A DNA stretch of 64,000 nt from Hydrogenimonas cancrithermarum (lineage in GTDB: Bacteria > Campylobacterota > Campylobacteria > Campylobacterales > Hydrogenimonadaceae): positions 1,130,501 to 1,194,500 of the forward strand of contig NZ_AP027370.1 in NCBI RefSeq assembly GCF_030296055.1. The letters run 5' to 3'. Positions 35,627 through 43,225 of this stretch are shown piece after piece (the first letter of the stretch is position 1; the number at the start of each line of letters is the position of its first letter). The notes beneath the pieces were generated by a model that had not been told where the DNA came from, ran no database searches, and saw only the letters and a program-made list of their open reading frames with translations. The translations under genes and the position numbers were made by a program.

Positions 35627-35729
35627 TGGAAATGGGGAATTGAAAATGGTAAAAAGGAGCGGAGCGACTTTTCCTGAATTCTCCATTTTCCATTTTCCAT
35701 TTTCCATTCGCTCCTTCGTGGAAGGAGCG
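35626..35729 (+). repeat. Heptad CCATTTT tandem repeat and inverted repeats between mqnD and fliQ
   Basis: CCATTTT occurs three times in tandem plus a partial copy (35683-35708). An earlier stretch (about 35626-35641, atggaaatggggaatt) is its imperfect inverted complement, pairing best with 35677-35693. A short AGGAGCGGAGCGA segment (35660-35667) can pair with 35708-35714. The gap holds no gene. Confidence 0.6.
35709..35729 (+). promoter_or_regulatory. Perfect hairpin masking the fliQ ribosome binding site
   Basis: CGCTCCTTC (35709-35717) and GAAGGAGCG (35721-35729) are exact complements with a three-base loop. The downstream arm contains the GGAG ribosome binding site of fliQ, whose GTG lies four bases past the stem. 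There is no T run, so it is not a terminator. It would lower fliQ initiation unless opened. Confidence 0.7.
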
Positions 35730-35733
35730 TAAC

Positions 35734-36000
35734 GTGGAAGCCCAATTCATCGCTCTCGGGGTCGAAACGCTCAAGGTCGCCCTTATTCTCTCACTGCCGA
35801 TGTTGCTCGCAGGTCTCATCGCCGGACTGGCCATCAGCATTTTCCAGGCGACGACCCAGATCAACGAGATGACGCTCAGTTTCATTCCGAAAATCATCAT
35901 CGTCGCACTCGTCATGATCATCACGATGCCGTGGATGATGAATACGATGATCGACTTCACGACCCGCCTCTTCGATATGATCAAGGATTTCGCCTTTTGA
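35734..36000 (+). CDS. fliQ: FliQ, flagellar type III export gate protein
   Basis: FliQ is a small inner membrane component of the flagellar export gate with FliP and FliR. The 88-aa protein has two long hydrophobic helices (about 12-40 and 50-75) and the typical LSLPMLLAGLIAGLAISIFQ and ATTQINEMTLSFIPKI segments. The start is GTG, supported by GGAG and homology. The ribosome binding site lies inside a perfect hairpin. Its stop overlaps the TTG start of murB, so murB translation depends on it. Confidence 0.95.
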   Translation: MEAQFIALGVETLKVALILSLPMLLAGLIAGLAISIFQATTQINEMTLSFIPKIIIVALVMIITMPWMMNTMIDFTTRLFDMIKDFAF

Positions 36001-36785
36001 GAAAACGGCAGATCGACTTCTCGAAATTCTCAAGCATCAAGATCGGTCCAACCGTCGATGTCGCCGTCCTTGAAAAAGGGGACAACCCACCCGAAGACCA
36101 CACCCTTGTCGGTCATGCCAACAACCTCCTGGTGGGCCCGACCCCACCCCCGCTGATGATGCTCGGAAAAGATTTCGACTACCTTCGAATCGAAGGTGAA
36201 CGATTGATCATAGGTGCCGCCACGCCGACGGGGAAAATTCTCTCGTTTTGCAAAAAGCACGATATCGGGGGCTTCGAGTATGTCGCGAAACTTCCAGGCA
36301 CACTGGGCGGAATGCTGGCGATGAACGCCGGGGTCAAATCGCATGAAACCTTCGACACTCTCGTGGAGATCTCGACAAACGAGGGAACGTTCCCAAAAAC
36401 GGCGATAGCGCACGGTTACCGCTTCGCGAAGCTGCCGGGTGTCGCCTACGAAGCGTCGTTCCTCTTCAAAAAAGGGTTCGATACCGCACTGGCCGAGGAG
36501 CTGCTTCGGCTGAGGAACAATCAGCCGAAAGAGCCGAGTGCCGGAAGCGCTTTCAAAAATCCGCCGGGCGATTATGCCGGACGGCTCATCGAAGCGGCCG
36601 GCCTCAAAGGGTACCGCATCGGAAATATGGCCTGGAGCGGTATGCACGCCAACTTTCTCGTCAATCTCGGCGGCGGCACCTTCGACGAAGCGATGGAGTT
36701 GATAACACTCGCCCAAAGCCGTGTCGCCTCCATTTTCGGCATTACCCTCGAACTCGAACTCAAAATAATTAATAACTCTCATTAA
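35997..36785 (+). CDS. murB: UDP-N-acetylenolpyruvoylglucosamine reductase
   Basis: MurB is the FAD enzyme that makes UDP-MurNAc for peptidoglycan. The FAD-binding half contains GAATPTGKILSF and YVAKLPGTLGGMLAMNAG, and the C-terminal half has SAGSAFKNPPGDYAGRLIEAAGLKG with the catalytic Ser region. At 262 aa it is the short form known from Helicobacter. The start is taken as TTG overlapping the fliQ stop (TTGA), giving MRKRQIDFSKFSSIKIG. The frame is open upstream within fliQ but no family match lies there. Confidence 0.92.
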   Translation: MRKRQIDFSKFSSIKIGPTVDVAVLEKGDNPPEDHTLVGHANNLLVGPTPPPLMMLGKDFDYLRIEGERLIIGAATPTGKILSFCKKHDIGGFEYVAKLPGTLGGMLAMNAGVKSHETFDTLVEISTNEGTFPKTAIAHGYRFAKLPGVAYEASFLFKKGFDTALAEELLRLRNNQPKEPSAGSAFKNPPGDYAGRLIEAAGLKGYRIGNMAWSGMHANFLVNLGGGTFDEAMELITLAQSRVASIFGITLELELKIINNSH

Positions 36786-36819
36786 ACATTTTTATTTCAT
36801 AAATTCTTCTGATTTGTTA

Positions 36820-36825
36820 TATAAT
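36820..36825 (+). promoter_or_regulatory. -10 element of the YeeE/YedE gene pair
   Basis: TATAAT within TTATATAAT stands about 30 bases before the first YeeE/YedE start. The preceding 40 bases are strongly A/T-rich with no clear -35, usual for this phylum. Confidence 0.5.
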
Positions 36826-36855
36826 TCCTCAAAATTTTTATCAGAAGGATGACTT

Positions 36856-37362
36856 ATGCCACGGAAAATATCCTGGTTTACAGGCGGCATTTTGATGGCG
36901 CTGCTGATTCTCTTTACCTTTTCGATCTGGGGCGCCGACCGACCAATCGGTGCTTCGACCTACGTTCCCTACTTTGCAAGCATCATCTTCGGACTTGATC
37001 CCGAGCAGTATGAGTATGTTGCGGAAGTGGAAAAAGCGGGGGCATGGGAAGGTGTCATGCTCATCGGTGCCTTTCTCGGTGGTCTCTTCATGTCGATTTT
37101 CGTCACCAAAACCTTCCGGTTCAGCGTCCTCCCGGCGCTGTGGAAAGAGCGTAAAAACCATTCGGTCGCGTCCCGTCTTTTCTGGAGTTTCACCGCCGGC
37201 TTCATCATGATCGTCGGTGCGCGCCTGGCGGGTGGATGCACCAGCGGTCACTTTCTCTCCGGTGCCAGCCAGATCGCCGTAAGCGGTCTGATCTTCGGCG
37301 GTATCACGATGGCGACGGTGATCATCACCGGCCGGCTCTTCTATAAAAGAAAGGGAGCGTGA
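36856..37362 (+). CDS. YeeE/YedE-family membrane protein, first half-transporter
   Basis: This 168-aa protein belongs to the sulphur transport (DUF395/YeeE-YedE, PmpA-type) family. It has about four membrane helices and the signature RLAGGCTSGHFLSGASQ near the C-terminus, in which the Cys is thought to pass thiosulphate or another sulphur group. E. coli YeeE imports thiosulphate as one long protein, whereas here two half-size proteins are encoded in tandem and probably pair. The stop overlaps a GTG and is four bases from the ATG of the second gene. The substrate is inferred from family. Confidence 0.87.
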   Translation: MPRKISWFTGGILMALLILFTFSIWGADRPIGASTYVPYFASIIFGLDPEQYEYVAEVEKAGAWEGVMLIGAFLGGLFMSIFVTKTFRFSVLPALWKERKNHSVASRLFWSFTAGFIMIVGARLAGGCTSGHFLSGASQIAVSGLIFGGITMATVIITGRLFYKRKGA

Positions 37363-37364
37363 CC

Positions 37365-37970
37365 ATGATCGATCGATTTGTCCATATGTTCGAAATCGTC
37401 GCACAGGAGGGGCACGGCAATGTCTGGCTGGTCCTTTTCATCGGCTTCGTCTTCGGCGCGATCATCCAGTGGTCGCGTGTCGACAAGTTCGAAAAGATCG
37501 CCGGATTTGCGATGCTCGAGGATATGACGGTGCCGAAACTTCTCTTTTTCGCCATCGGCTTGGCGAGTATCGGTCTCTATTTCATGATAGAAGCGGGATA
37601 CGCCCACTACCATGTCAAACCGATCATGCTCGGGGGTATCGTTATCGGCGCCGTTCTTTTCGGTATCGCGATGGCGATTTTCGGAAAGTGCCCCGGAACC
37701 GGCCCCATCTCGGTGGCGGAAGGGCGCATCGACGTTCTCGTGGGAGCGATCGGCGGAATATTCGGCGGCCTCTTTTTCACGATGGCGTACCCATGGCTCA
37801 AACAGATCATGGGCCCGGACTACGGCGAACTGACCCTCCCCGAACTTTTCCACGGGCATGAATCGACGGTCGTGCTTCTTTATGGCATTGCCCTCATCGC
37901 TGTCGCTTTTCTGATTCCCAACATCGAGTATCTCGATCCGGAAGATCACGAAGAGAAAGCGGAAATTTAA
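37365..37970 (+). CDS. YeeE/YedE-family membrane protein, second half-transporter
   Basis: This 201-aa protein is the partner of the gene before it. Membrane helices lead to the signature FGKCPGTGPISVAEGRIDVL, again with the conserved Cys. The ATG is chosen because GGGAG lies seven bases upstream; the overlapping GTG is too close to it. The C-terminus after about residue 165 has an extra membrane helix. The pair resembles PmpA/PmpB-type half-transporters for reduced sulphur compounds. Confidence 0.87.
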   Translation: MIDRFVHMFEIVAQEGHGNVWLVLFIGFVFGAIIQWSRVDKFEKIAGFAMLEDMTVPKLLFFAIGLASIGLYFMIEAGYAHYHVKPIMLGGIVIGAVLFGIAMAIFGKCPGTGPISVAEGRIDVLVGAIGGIFGGLFFTMAYPWLKQIMGPDYGELTLPELFHGHESTVVLLYGIALIAVAFLIPNIEYLDPEDHEEKAEI

Positions 37971-38002
37971 CCCTTTCAAACCAACTCGATACCACACTTT
38001 GC

Positions 38003-38028
38003 TATAATGACCTCCTTACAAGGAGGTC
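38003..38028 (+). promoter_or_regulatory. -10 element and perfect hairpin masking the SpoIIAA-like RBS
   Basis: TATAAT (38003-38008) is followed directly by the perfect inverted repeat GACCTCCTT-AC-AAGGAGGTC (38009-38028). The downstream arm is the full anti-16S sequence AAGGAGGT, with the ATG four bases after it. Transcription from this -10 would start inside the upstream arm, leaving it partly out of the mRNA, while an upstream promoter would put the whole hairpin in the leader. It could equally be a protein operator. Confidence 0.7.
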
Positions 38029-38031
38029 ACC

Positions 38032-38415
38032 ATGCAGATCAAAACCCACGGAATTCACATCGAACTGATGCAGGTCGACGATAGCGCCTATGTCGAGTTC
38101 AAACTTATCGGAAAACTGACACATGAAGATTACGAGACCTTTGTGCCCTTTATCGAAAGTGCCGTCCGGAACCTTCCGCCAAAGCGTCTCAATATCCTCA
38201 TCGATATGACCCATTTCGAAGGATGGACGCTCGAAGCGGCATGGGACGACTTCAGATTCGGACTCGAACTCCGGAAAGATATCAACAAAATGGCGGTTGT
38301 CGGCGATAAAACATGGGAAGCGCTCTTCGCCAAAATGGCCGACTGGCTCATCGCAGGGAAAGCGAAATTTTTCCACTCTGCCGAGGAGGCGCGCACTTGG
38401 CTGATGCAGAGTTGA
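38032..38415 (+). CDS. SpoIIAA-like (STAS-related) protein
   Basis: The 127-aa cytoplasmic protein matches the SpoIIAA-like/DUF3478 family: FKLIGKLTHEDYETFVPFIE, RLNILIDMTHFEGWTLEAAWDD and KMAVVGDKTWEALFAK are typical. The family has the STAS-like fold but lacks the phosphorylated Ser of anti-sigma antagonists, and its role is unknown (stress and membrane association are suggested). The ribosome binding site is a perfect AAGGAGGT held in a hairpin. A second small gene overlaps its 3' end by 19 bases. Confidence 0.85.
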   Translation: MQIKTHGIHIELMQVDDSAYVEFKLIGKLTHEDYETFVPFIESAVRNLPPKRLNILIDMTHFEGWTLEAAWDDFRFGLELRKDINKMAVVGDKTWEALFAKMADWLIAGKAKFFHSAEEARTWLMQS

Positions 38416-38708
38416 ATCTCAGCGAAAAGATCGCGAAGCAGATCGCACAGATCGTGAAAGAGAGTGTCGAGATCGATATCGAAGTGATGCAGTTTCTGAA
38501 AGAGGATTTCGAAGAGATACGAGAAATCGCGAAACGAGAGAATATTTCGTCGAAGAATCTGCTTCTTCAGATTCTGGAGGGGGTCAAGAAAGGATTGATC
38601 GAAAGCGGAAAGATTACCGTGGAGGAGATCAAAAAGATTCTGGAACAGTCCGAAAAAGAGCTTCACGATCTGGAAAACCGAAAGAAAAAGCCTGAAAAAT
38701 CGGCATAA
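38397..38708 (+). CDS. Small helical charged protein of unknown function
   Basis: The start is taken as TTG because GAGGAGG lies seven bases before it. That gives a 103-aa protein (MADAELNLSEKIAKQIAQ...) that is almost wholly helical, with alternating Glu/Lys patterns typical of amphipathic helices and a basic C-terminus (ENRKKKPEKSA). No membrane segment or signal is present. It overlaps the SpoIIAA-like gene by 19 bases and so is co-translated with it. No family is recognised beyond a resemblance to DUF6781-like small helical proteins, which I hold loosely. Confidence 0.75.
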   Translation: MADAELNLSEKIAKQIAQIVKESVEIDIEVMQFLKEDFEEIREIAKRENISSKNLLLQILEGVKKGLIESGKITVEEIKKILEQSEKELHDLENRKKKPEKSA

Positions 38709-38735
38709 AAAAAGGAGAGCCAAAAAGCTCTCCTT
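38704..38735 (-). terminator. Intrinsic terminator after tpx
   Basis: GGAGAGC (38714-38720) pairs with GCTCTCC (38727-38733) around a six-base loop. Read on the minus strand it is followed by a run of seven T (38707-38713), so it ends the tpx transcript. On the plus strand only TTCCC follows, making it weaker there. Confidence 0.85.
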
Positions 38736-38767
38736 CCCATTCCCCCGAATGTAGCAGCTGTTGAAGC

Positions 38768-39286
38768 TTACTTGCTCGCAGCGGCTTTTGCAGCTTCGAG
38801 TGCTTCTTCGTATTCCGGCTCTTCTGTAATTTCAGGAACCAGTTGCTTATAGACGATCGTACCGTCTTTGTCGACAACGAAGATCGCACGTGCAGTTACG
38901 CCTGCAAGCGGGCCTTCAGCGATAAGTACGCCGTAAGCGTTCGCGAAATCTTTGTTACGGAAGTCAGAAGCGACCGTCAGGTTTTCGATACCTTCAGCAG
39001 AGCAGAAACGTCCTGCAGCGAACGGAAGGTCCATAGAGATAACAGTCGTATCGACACCTTCGATTTCAGCAGCTTTCTCGTTGAATTTGCGTGTTTCAGC
39101 CGCACATACCGGCGTATCGAGCGAAGGAACGACAACGAGAAGTTGAACTTTGTCCTGTGCACCGCCGACTTTTTTGTCTGCAAGACCTTCCGCGTTTACA
39201 ACGGTTACTTCCGGAGCTTTGTCTCCAACGTTTACTTCGTTACCAGCCAGTTTGACTTCGTTACCTTTGAGCTTAGTAGTTGCCAT
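38768..39286 (-). CDS. tpx: Thiol peroxidase (atypical 2-Cys peroxiredoxin)
   Basis: Tpx reduces hydrogen and alkyl peroxides with thioredoxin. The peroxidatic Cys is C61 (SLDTPVCAAETRKF) and the resolving Cys is C95 (FAAGRFCSAEG), the same spacing as in E. coli Tpx. The 172-aa length is standard, with a slightly long acidic C-terminus (EEALEAAKAAASK). Codon use differs from the neighbours, with many GTT, GCA, CGT and AAA codons, as expected for a highly expressed gene. A 140-base A/T-rich region upstream holds its promoter and a terminator follows. Confidence 0.95.
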   Translation of the reverse strand: MATTKLKGNEVKLAGNEVNVGDKAPEVTVVNAEGLADKKVGGAQDKVQLLVVVPSLDTPVCAAETRKFNEKAAEIEGVDTTVISMDLPFAAGRFCSAEGIENLTVASDFRNKDFANAYGVLIAEGPLAGVTARAIFVVDKDGTIVYKQLVPEITEEPEYEEALEAAKAAASK

Positions 39287-39351
39287 AGGATTTTCCTTTT
39301 TATAATGTTTTGATTAACATGTTTGATTCGCATTTGCATGCGGTTGATGGT

Positions 39352-39357
39352 ATTGTA
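39352..39357 (-). promoter_or_regulatory. -10 element of tpx
   Basis: TACAAT on the minus strand lies about 65 bases before the tpx ATG. The sequence further upstream is a T-rich stretch with short A/T tracts rather than a -35 hexamer, the usual sigma-70 pattern in Campylobacter. The remaining leader is A/T-rich with no recognised operator. Confidence 0.45.
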
Positions 39358-39426
39358 CATGAATAGGATAAAAATACTCTTAATTAAAAAAACTTAGTTT
39401 TAAGAATTCTGTAAACTTTTAGAGAA

Positions 39427-40419
39427 TTAAGAAATATTATCCGTTCTTGGCGAAACCTCGATCGTCAGCGCGTCGGAAAAACGCTCCATATAGTAGGCAT
39501 CGATCGCGCAGCGCCCTACCATCGCGGCATTGTCGGAGCAGTACTGCAAGTCGGCAAGATGCAGGTTGCAGTCAAACCTCGCACAGAGGTTGGCGAACGC
39601 TTCACGAACGGCCATGTTGGCACTCGCCCCACCGACGATGGCGAAATCTTTCGGCTTCAGCGTTGCAAATATCTTCTTCGTTTTCTGCATCAGATGGGCA
39701 ATCGCCGCTTTCTGGAAACTGGCGGCGATGTCGGCTTTGGTCTGTTCGTCGAGAGGCTGGTTCGCTTCGACGACAAGCCTGACGGCGTTTTTGATACCGG
39801 AGTAGCTGAAGGCGATTTTTGGCGAGTGCTGCAAGGGAATCGGCATTGGGAATCGGTCGGGGTCACCCTTTTGTGCCAGCTTTTCGATGACCGGACCGCC
39901 GGGGTATCCCAATCCCATCATCTTCGCCACTTTATCGAAACTCTCTCCGAAGCTATCGTCCATCGTCGTCGCGACCACCGTGATCTCATCGAAGCTTTCG
40001 ACATCGAGCACCATCGTATGGCCACCCGAAATGAGCAGCACCAGCATCGGGAAGATCGCCTCTTTTTCGATGAAAAGCGAGTAGATATGCGCCTTGAGAT
40101 GGTTGATCGGGATGATCGGCAGTCCCTTGGCAATGCTGAGTGCCTGTGCCATCGCCACCCCTTCGAGCAGTGTCACCGACAGGCCCGGGGCGTTGGTGAC
40201 GGCCACCGCTTTGAGGTCGTCGAGATAGGGTTTCGCCTCCTCCAGAAGTTTCGGCAGATCGACCGCATGCAATCGACTCGCAAGCTCCGGTACGACACCA
40301 CCATATTTGGCGTGTTCCGCCTCTTGGGAAATTTTCCGGTGAAAGAGAATCTCTTTCGTAACGATATCGGTCACGGCGATCGAACTGTCGTCGCAGCTGC
40401 TTTCGATGCTTAAAATCAT
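39427..40419 (-). CDS. tsaD: tRNA N6-threonylcarbamoyladenosine synthase TsaD
   Basis: TsaD transfers the threonylcarbamoyl group to A37 of ANN-decoding tRNAs together with TsaB and TsaE. The metal-binding pair H-x-x-x-H is in [10 protein letters not shown], and the ASKHA nucleotide motifs [25 protein letters not shown] and [12 protein letters not shown] are present. The 330-aa length is standard. Its start overlaps the alpha/beta-hydrolase gene stop by four bases. The series tsaD-hydrolase-dxr-cdsA-coiled coil-NFACT follows the order I recall for C. jejuni Cj1344c to Cj1349c. Confidence 0.95.
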   Translation of the reverse strand: MILSIESSCDDSSIAVTDIVTKEILFHRKISQEAEHAKYGGVVPELASRLHAVDLPKLLEEAKPYLDDLKAVAVTNAPGLSVTLLEGVAMAQALSIAKGLPIIPINHLKAHIYSLFIEKEAIFPMLVLLISGGHTMVLDVESFDEITVVATTMDDSFGESFDKVAKMMGLGYPGGPVIEKLAQKGDPDRFPMPIPLQHSPKIAFSYSGIKNAVRLVVEANQPLDEQTKADIAASFQKAAIAHLMQKTKKIFATLKPKDFAIVGGASANMAVREAFANLCARFDCNLHLADLQYCSDNAAMVGRCAIDAYYMERFSDALTIEVSPRTDNIS

Positions 40420-40988
40420 CTATTTACACCTTCTTCCTCGGAGCATATCATGCCCGTTTGTAGATACTCCAGAATCCATGGCCACTCCCCGTAGCCGCTT
40501 TCGGCATTGATATGGCCGGCGTTTTCGATCACCTTCATGGGAATGCCCAACGCCTCCTGTAACCTCCACGCCTCTTCGAGAGGCATATAGGGATCGTTCG
40601 TCGAGACGACGAGCGTGGCGCTTTTGGCGAAAAGGTTTTTCGGGGCTTCGACCGGAAAGAAACTCTTGATCGTCTCGATTTCGCAGTCGAGCCTGGGCGG
40701 TGCGACGAGAATCAGCTTTTCGACCGGTTCGATCTCGCCTTCGTTGCAGAGGTGAAACCAGAGGGTGTTGGCGAGCGAGTGGCAGATGACGGTATGCGGC
40801 CTGAAATCCGCCAAATACGCCTTAACCTCTTTTTTCCAGCGGTTCAGGTGTGGAAAATGGGGATGCTGAATAAGCGGAAAACTGACAGTGCCGTACGCTT
40901 TGGCCAGTTCACCGGCCAGCCACGCCTGCCAGTGCGGATAGTCGCTGCCGCCCCAACCATGCAGAAGCAGTCTCTTATCGCGTTTCAC
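40416..40988 (-). CDS. RBBP9/YdeN-type serine hydrolase
   Basis: This small alpha/beta-hydrolase (190 aa) begins with [18 protein letters not shown], typical of the RBBP9 family. The predicted triad is Ser in CHSLANTLW, Asp in [10 protein letters not shown] and His in [15 protein letters not shown], and the last segment is a strong family marker. The physiological substrate is unknown. It overlaps dxr by 14 bases and tsaD by four. Confidence 0.88.
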   Translation of the reverse strand: MKRDKRLLLHGWGGSDYPHWQAWLAGELAKAYGTVSFPLIQHPHFPHLNRWKKEVKAYLADFRPHTVICHSLANTLWFHLCNEGEIEPVEKLILVAPPRLDCEIETIKSFFPVEAPKNLFAKSATLVVSTNDPYMPLEEAWRLQEALGIPMKVIENAGHINAESGYGEWPWILEYLQTGMICSEEEGVNR

Positions 40989-42045
40989 ACCATCTCCTCA
41001 CTTCACGGTCGATTTCGAAAACCTCATCGATACTCTGCGGGTCGACACCGCTGAAGTGTTCATACGCAGCAATCGTAAGCCTAGGCAAATCGCCGAAAGC
41101 GATCCTCCCCTCCACAAATTTCGTGATCGCCGCTTCATTGGCGGCATTGACGACGACACCCCGTTTGGGGTGTTTCAGCAAATCCTCTTTGATGGCCCAG
41201 ATCGGGTAGCGGTCGGGGATGATTTCGCGAAACTCCAGCGAACCGACCCTGAGCAGATCGACCGGTTCGAGCACCGGAACGTTCACCTCCTGCATCAGGG
41301 CGTAGGCGATCGGCAATTTCATGTCCGGATGGGCCATCTGCGCCGTCGTCGCACCGTCGGCAAATTCGACGAGGGCATGAATGACCGATTTGGGCTCGAT
41401 GATCGCATCGACGTTTTCGCAGCCATACAACCAGCGTGCCTCGAGGAGCTCGAAGAGTTTGTTGGTCATCGTGGCGCTGTCGATCGTAATCTTCGCCCCC
41501 ATACTCCAGTTAGGATGTTTCAGGGCGTTTTCGAGTGTCGCATGCTCGATTTTTTCGATCGGCCAATCACGGAAGGCGCCGCCACTGGCGGTAATCGTCA
41601 TCTTTTTGGGTATTCGGCCATTCAGCAGGTACCAAAGACCGAAGTGCTCGCTGTCGATGGGGCGCAGATGTTTGGGATCGATAAAAGCTCCCGCCGCCAC
41701 CAACGACTCTTTGTTGGCCAGTGCCACCGTCTTGCCCTCTTCGATCGCGACGATCGTCGGACGAAGGCCCAGGAAACCGACCAGTGCATTGACGACGATG
41801 GACGAACTGCTGTTGCGGATCGCCTTTACGATCCCCTCTTCACCCCAGAAAACTCTGGGATGGTCGATCTGTTCGGCCAACTCTTTGGTCGCAACCGAGA
41901 CGAAACAGGGCTGAAATTTCACAATCTGCTCTTTGAGCAGTGCGATGTTGTTGCCGGCGACCAAAACTTCGACACGGATGTTGAACCGCTCCGCCACCGC
42001 CAGTGTATTGACCCCGATGGAACCGGTCGAACCCAACAGTACCAC
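40975..42045 (-). CDS. dxr: 1-deoxy-D-xylulose-5-phosphate reductoisomerase
   Basis: Dxr makes 2-C-methyl-D-erythritol 4-phosphate in the MEP isoprenoid pathway, which supplies the menaquinone side chain and undecaprenol. The NADPH motif LLGSTGSIGVNT is at the N-terminus. The metal and substrate residues lie in PIDSEHFGLWYLL and TASGGAFRDWP, and IDSATMTNKLFELLEARWLYG is intact. The GTG start follows the cdsA stop directly (TAAGTG). The length is 356 aa. Confidence 0.96.
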   Translation of the reverse strand: MVLLGSTGSIGVNTLAVAERFNIRVEVLVAGNNIALLKEQIVKFQPCFVSVATKELAEQIDHPRVFWGEEGIVKAIRNSSSSIVVNALVGFLGLRPTIVAIEEGKTVALANKESLVAAGAFIDPKHLRPIDSEHFGLWYLLNGRIPKKMTITASGGAFRDWPIEKIEHATLENALKHPNWSMGAKITIDSATMTNKLFELLEARWLYGCENVDAIIEPKSVIHALVEFADGATTAQMAHPDMKLPIAYALMQEVNVPVLEPVDLLRVGSLEFREIIPDRYPIWAIKEDLLKHPKRGVVVNAANEAAITKFVEGRIAFGDLPRLTIAAYEHFSGVDPQSIDEVFEIDREVRRWCETR

Positions 42046-42813
42046 TTAGATGAGCCCCCTCAGCAGCAACACCATCACAATACCGCCAAAAAGATAGCCG
42101 TCGACACGATCGAGCGCACCGCCATGGCCCGGCAAAAGGTCGCCGCTGTCTTTGACACCGGCCTCCCGCTTGAGGTAGCTTTCGAAAAGGTCGCCGAAAA
42201 TCGACGCCACCGAAACGCCAAGCGAAATAAGCAGCGCCTGTGGCCAGTCGACAAGCACACTGCCTGCGAAAAAGCCCGCGAAAGTGGCGATCAGCACACC
42301 GCCGACCACCCCTTCGATCGTCTTGTTGGGGGACGTGGGACAGAAAGGGCGACGGCCGGCCAGCTTACCGGTAAAGTAGGCGCCGATATCGGTTAGCGCC
42401 ACGACCACGAGAAGCCAAAAGAGCGATCCGACGCCGAAATCGTGGTAGAGAGCCAGCAGAAAGAGAAACGACGCCGTCGGATAGAGAAAGGGCAAAAAGA
42501 GTTTCTTGTCGAACTCCCTGGTATAGGCCAGCAGCGAAGCGAAAATGACGGCGATAAGAAAAAAGAGGTCGTCGGGATTGGGGTAGATGAGCGCCAGAAG
42601 CCATATCGCCACGGCATAGGCGTACATCTGATTGTCACTCTCTACACCGAAGAGACGCATCGCCTCGTAAAAGGAGAAGAGATAGACGATGCCCAAAAAG
42701 AGCCATATCAGGAAAAAGTTGTCGATCAAACCGATCGAAACGACGACCGCGACAAGCACGGCCCCTGTCAGAAAGCGTGTTTTGTTTTCGGAAACGATGG
42801 AGAAAAGACCCAT
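42046..42813 (-). CDS. cdsA: Phosphatidate cytidylyltransferase
   Basis: CdsA makes CDP-diacylglycerol, the precursor of all phospholipids. About seven to eight membrane helices lead to the family signature YLKREAGVKDSGDLLPGHGG followed by ALDRVDGYLF near the C-terminus. SPNKTIEGVVGG is the other conserved cytoplasmic loop. The length is 255 aa. It ends where dxr begins, an operon pairing common in bacteria. Confidence 0.95.
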   Translation of the reverse strand: MGLFSIVSENKTRFLTGAVLVAVVVSIGLIDNFFLIWLFLGIVYLFSFYEAMRLFGVESDNQMYAYAVAIWLLALIYPNPDDLFFLIAVIFASLLAYTREFDKKLFLPFLYPTASFLFLLALYHDFGVGSLFWLLVVVALTDIGAYFTGKLAGRRPFCPTSPNKTIEGVVGGVLIATFAGFFAGSVLVDWPQALLISLGVSVASIFGDLFESYLKREAGVKDSGDLLPGHGGALDRVDGYLFGGIVMVLLLRGLI

Positions 42814-42886
42814 AAAGCACCCTTTTTCAATATGCTTTTAGTATATCGGATAAAAGGTTAAACCGACGTTACGCACCCTATGGCAG

Positions 42887-43213
42887 TCAAACGTGAATAT
42901 CGAGATGCGGGTTTCCATCCTCGTCGATCGTGAAACCTTTGTCTTTATGGGTTTTGGGTTTTTTCTTCGCGGCTTTTTCCCGTTCGCGTTCCTGCGCTTC
43001 GGCTTCCTGACGCGTATGTTCACGCTCTGGGTCGATGTTATGCAGTTCTTCGGCCTGGCGGGTCTCCTCGATCGTTTTCTCTTTTTCGTTGACCATCGCC
43101 TGCGCCGCGACATTCTGCATGTCGTACCGGTTGAACTGCATATTCTGCACCGATGCCGCGACATGCATGTTCTGGTTGACGAAGATGATGTTGGTAAGCG
43201 GAGAGATGGCCAT
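42887..43213 (-). CDS. Conserved hydrophilic coiled-coil protein, function unknown
   Basis: The 108-aa protein has an Asn/Gln/Met-rich N-terminus (SPLTNIIFVNQNMHVAASVQ) followed by a highly charged helical part (KEKTIEETRQAEELHNIDPE, REHTRQEAEAQEREREKAAK) and a C-terminus of TIDEDGNPHLDIHV. There is no signal or membrane helix. A coiled-coil protein at this place between NFACT and cdsA is what I remember as Cj1348c in C. jejuni. Function is unknown. Confidence 0.8.
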   Translation of the reverse strand: MAISPLTNIIFVNQNMHVAASVQNMQFNRYDMQNVAAQAMVNEKEKTIEETRQAEELHNIDPEREHTRQEAEAQEREREKAAKKKPKTHKDKGFTIDEDGNPHLDIHV

Positions 43214-43225
43214 CGGGTATCCTTC

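Noticed and set aside
35626-35733. CRISPR-like array suggested by the repeated CCATTTT units
   Set aside because: The units are 7 bases long and directly adjacent, with no spacers and no cas genes nearby; they are simple tandem repeats.
35931-35996. Earlier murB start within fliQ
   Set aside because: The extra residues are the out-of-frame translation of fliQ; the TTG at the fliQ stop gives a normal MurB N-terminus.
39360-39426. AAAACT-A-AGTTTT near 39400 as tsaD terminator
   Set aside because: The stem is only A/T-rich with practically no loop, so stable folding is unlikely; it may belong to the tpx promoter region instead.
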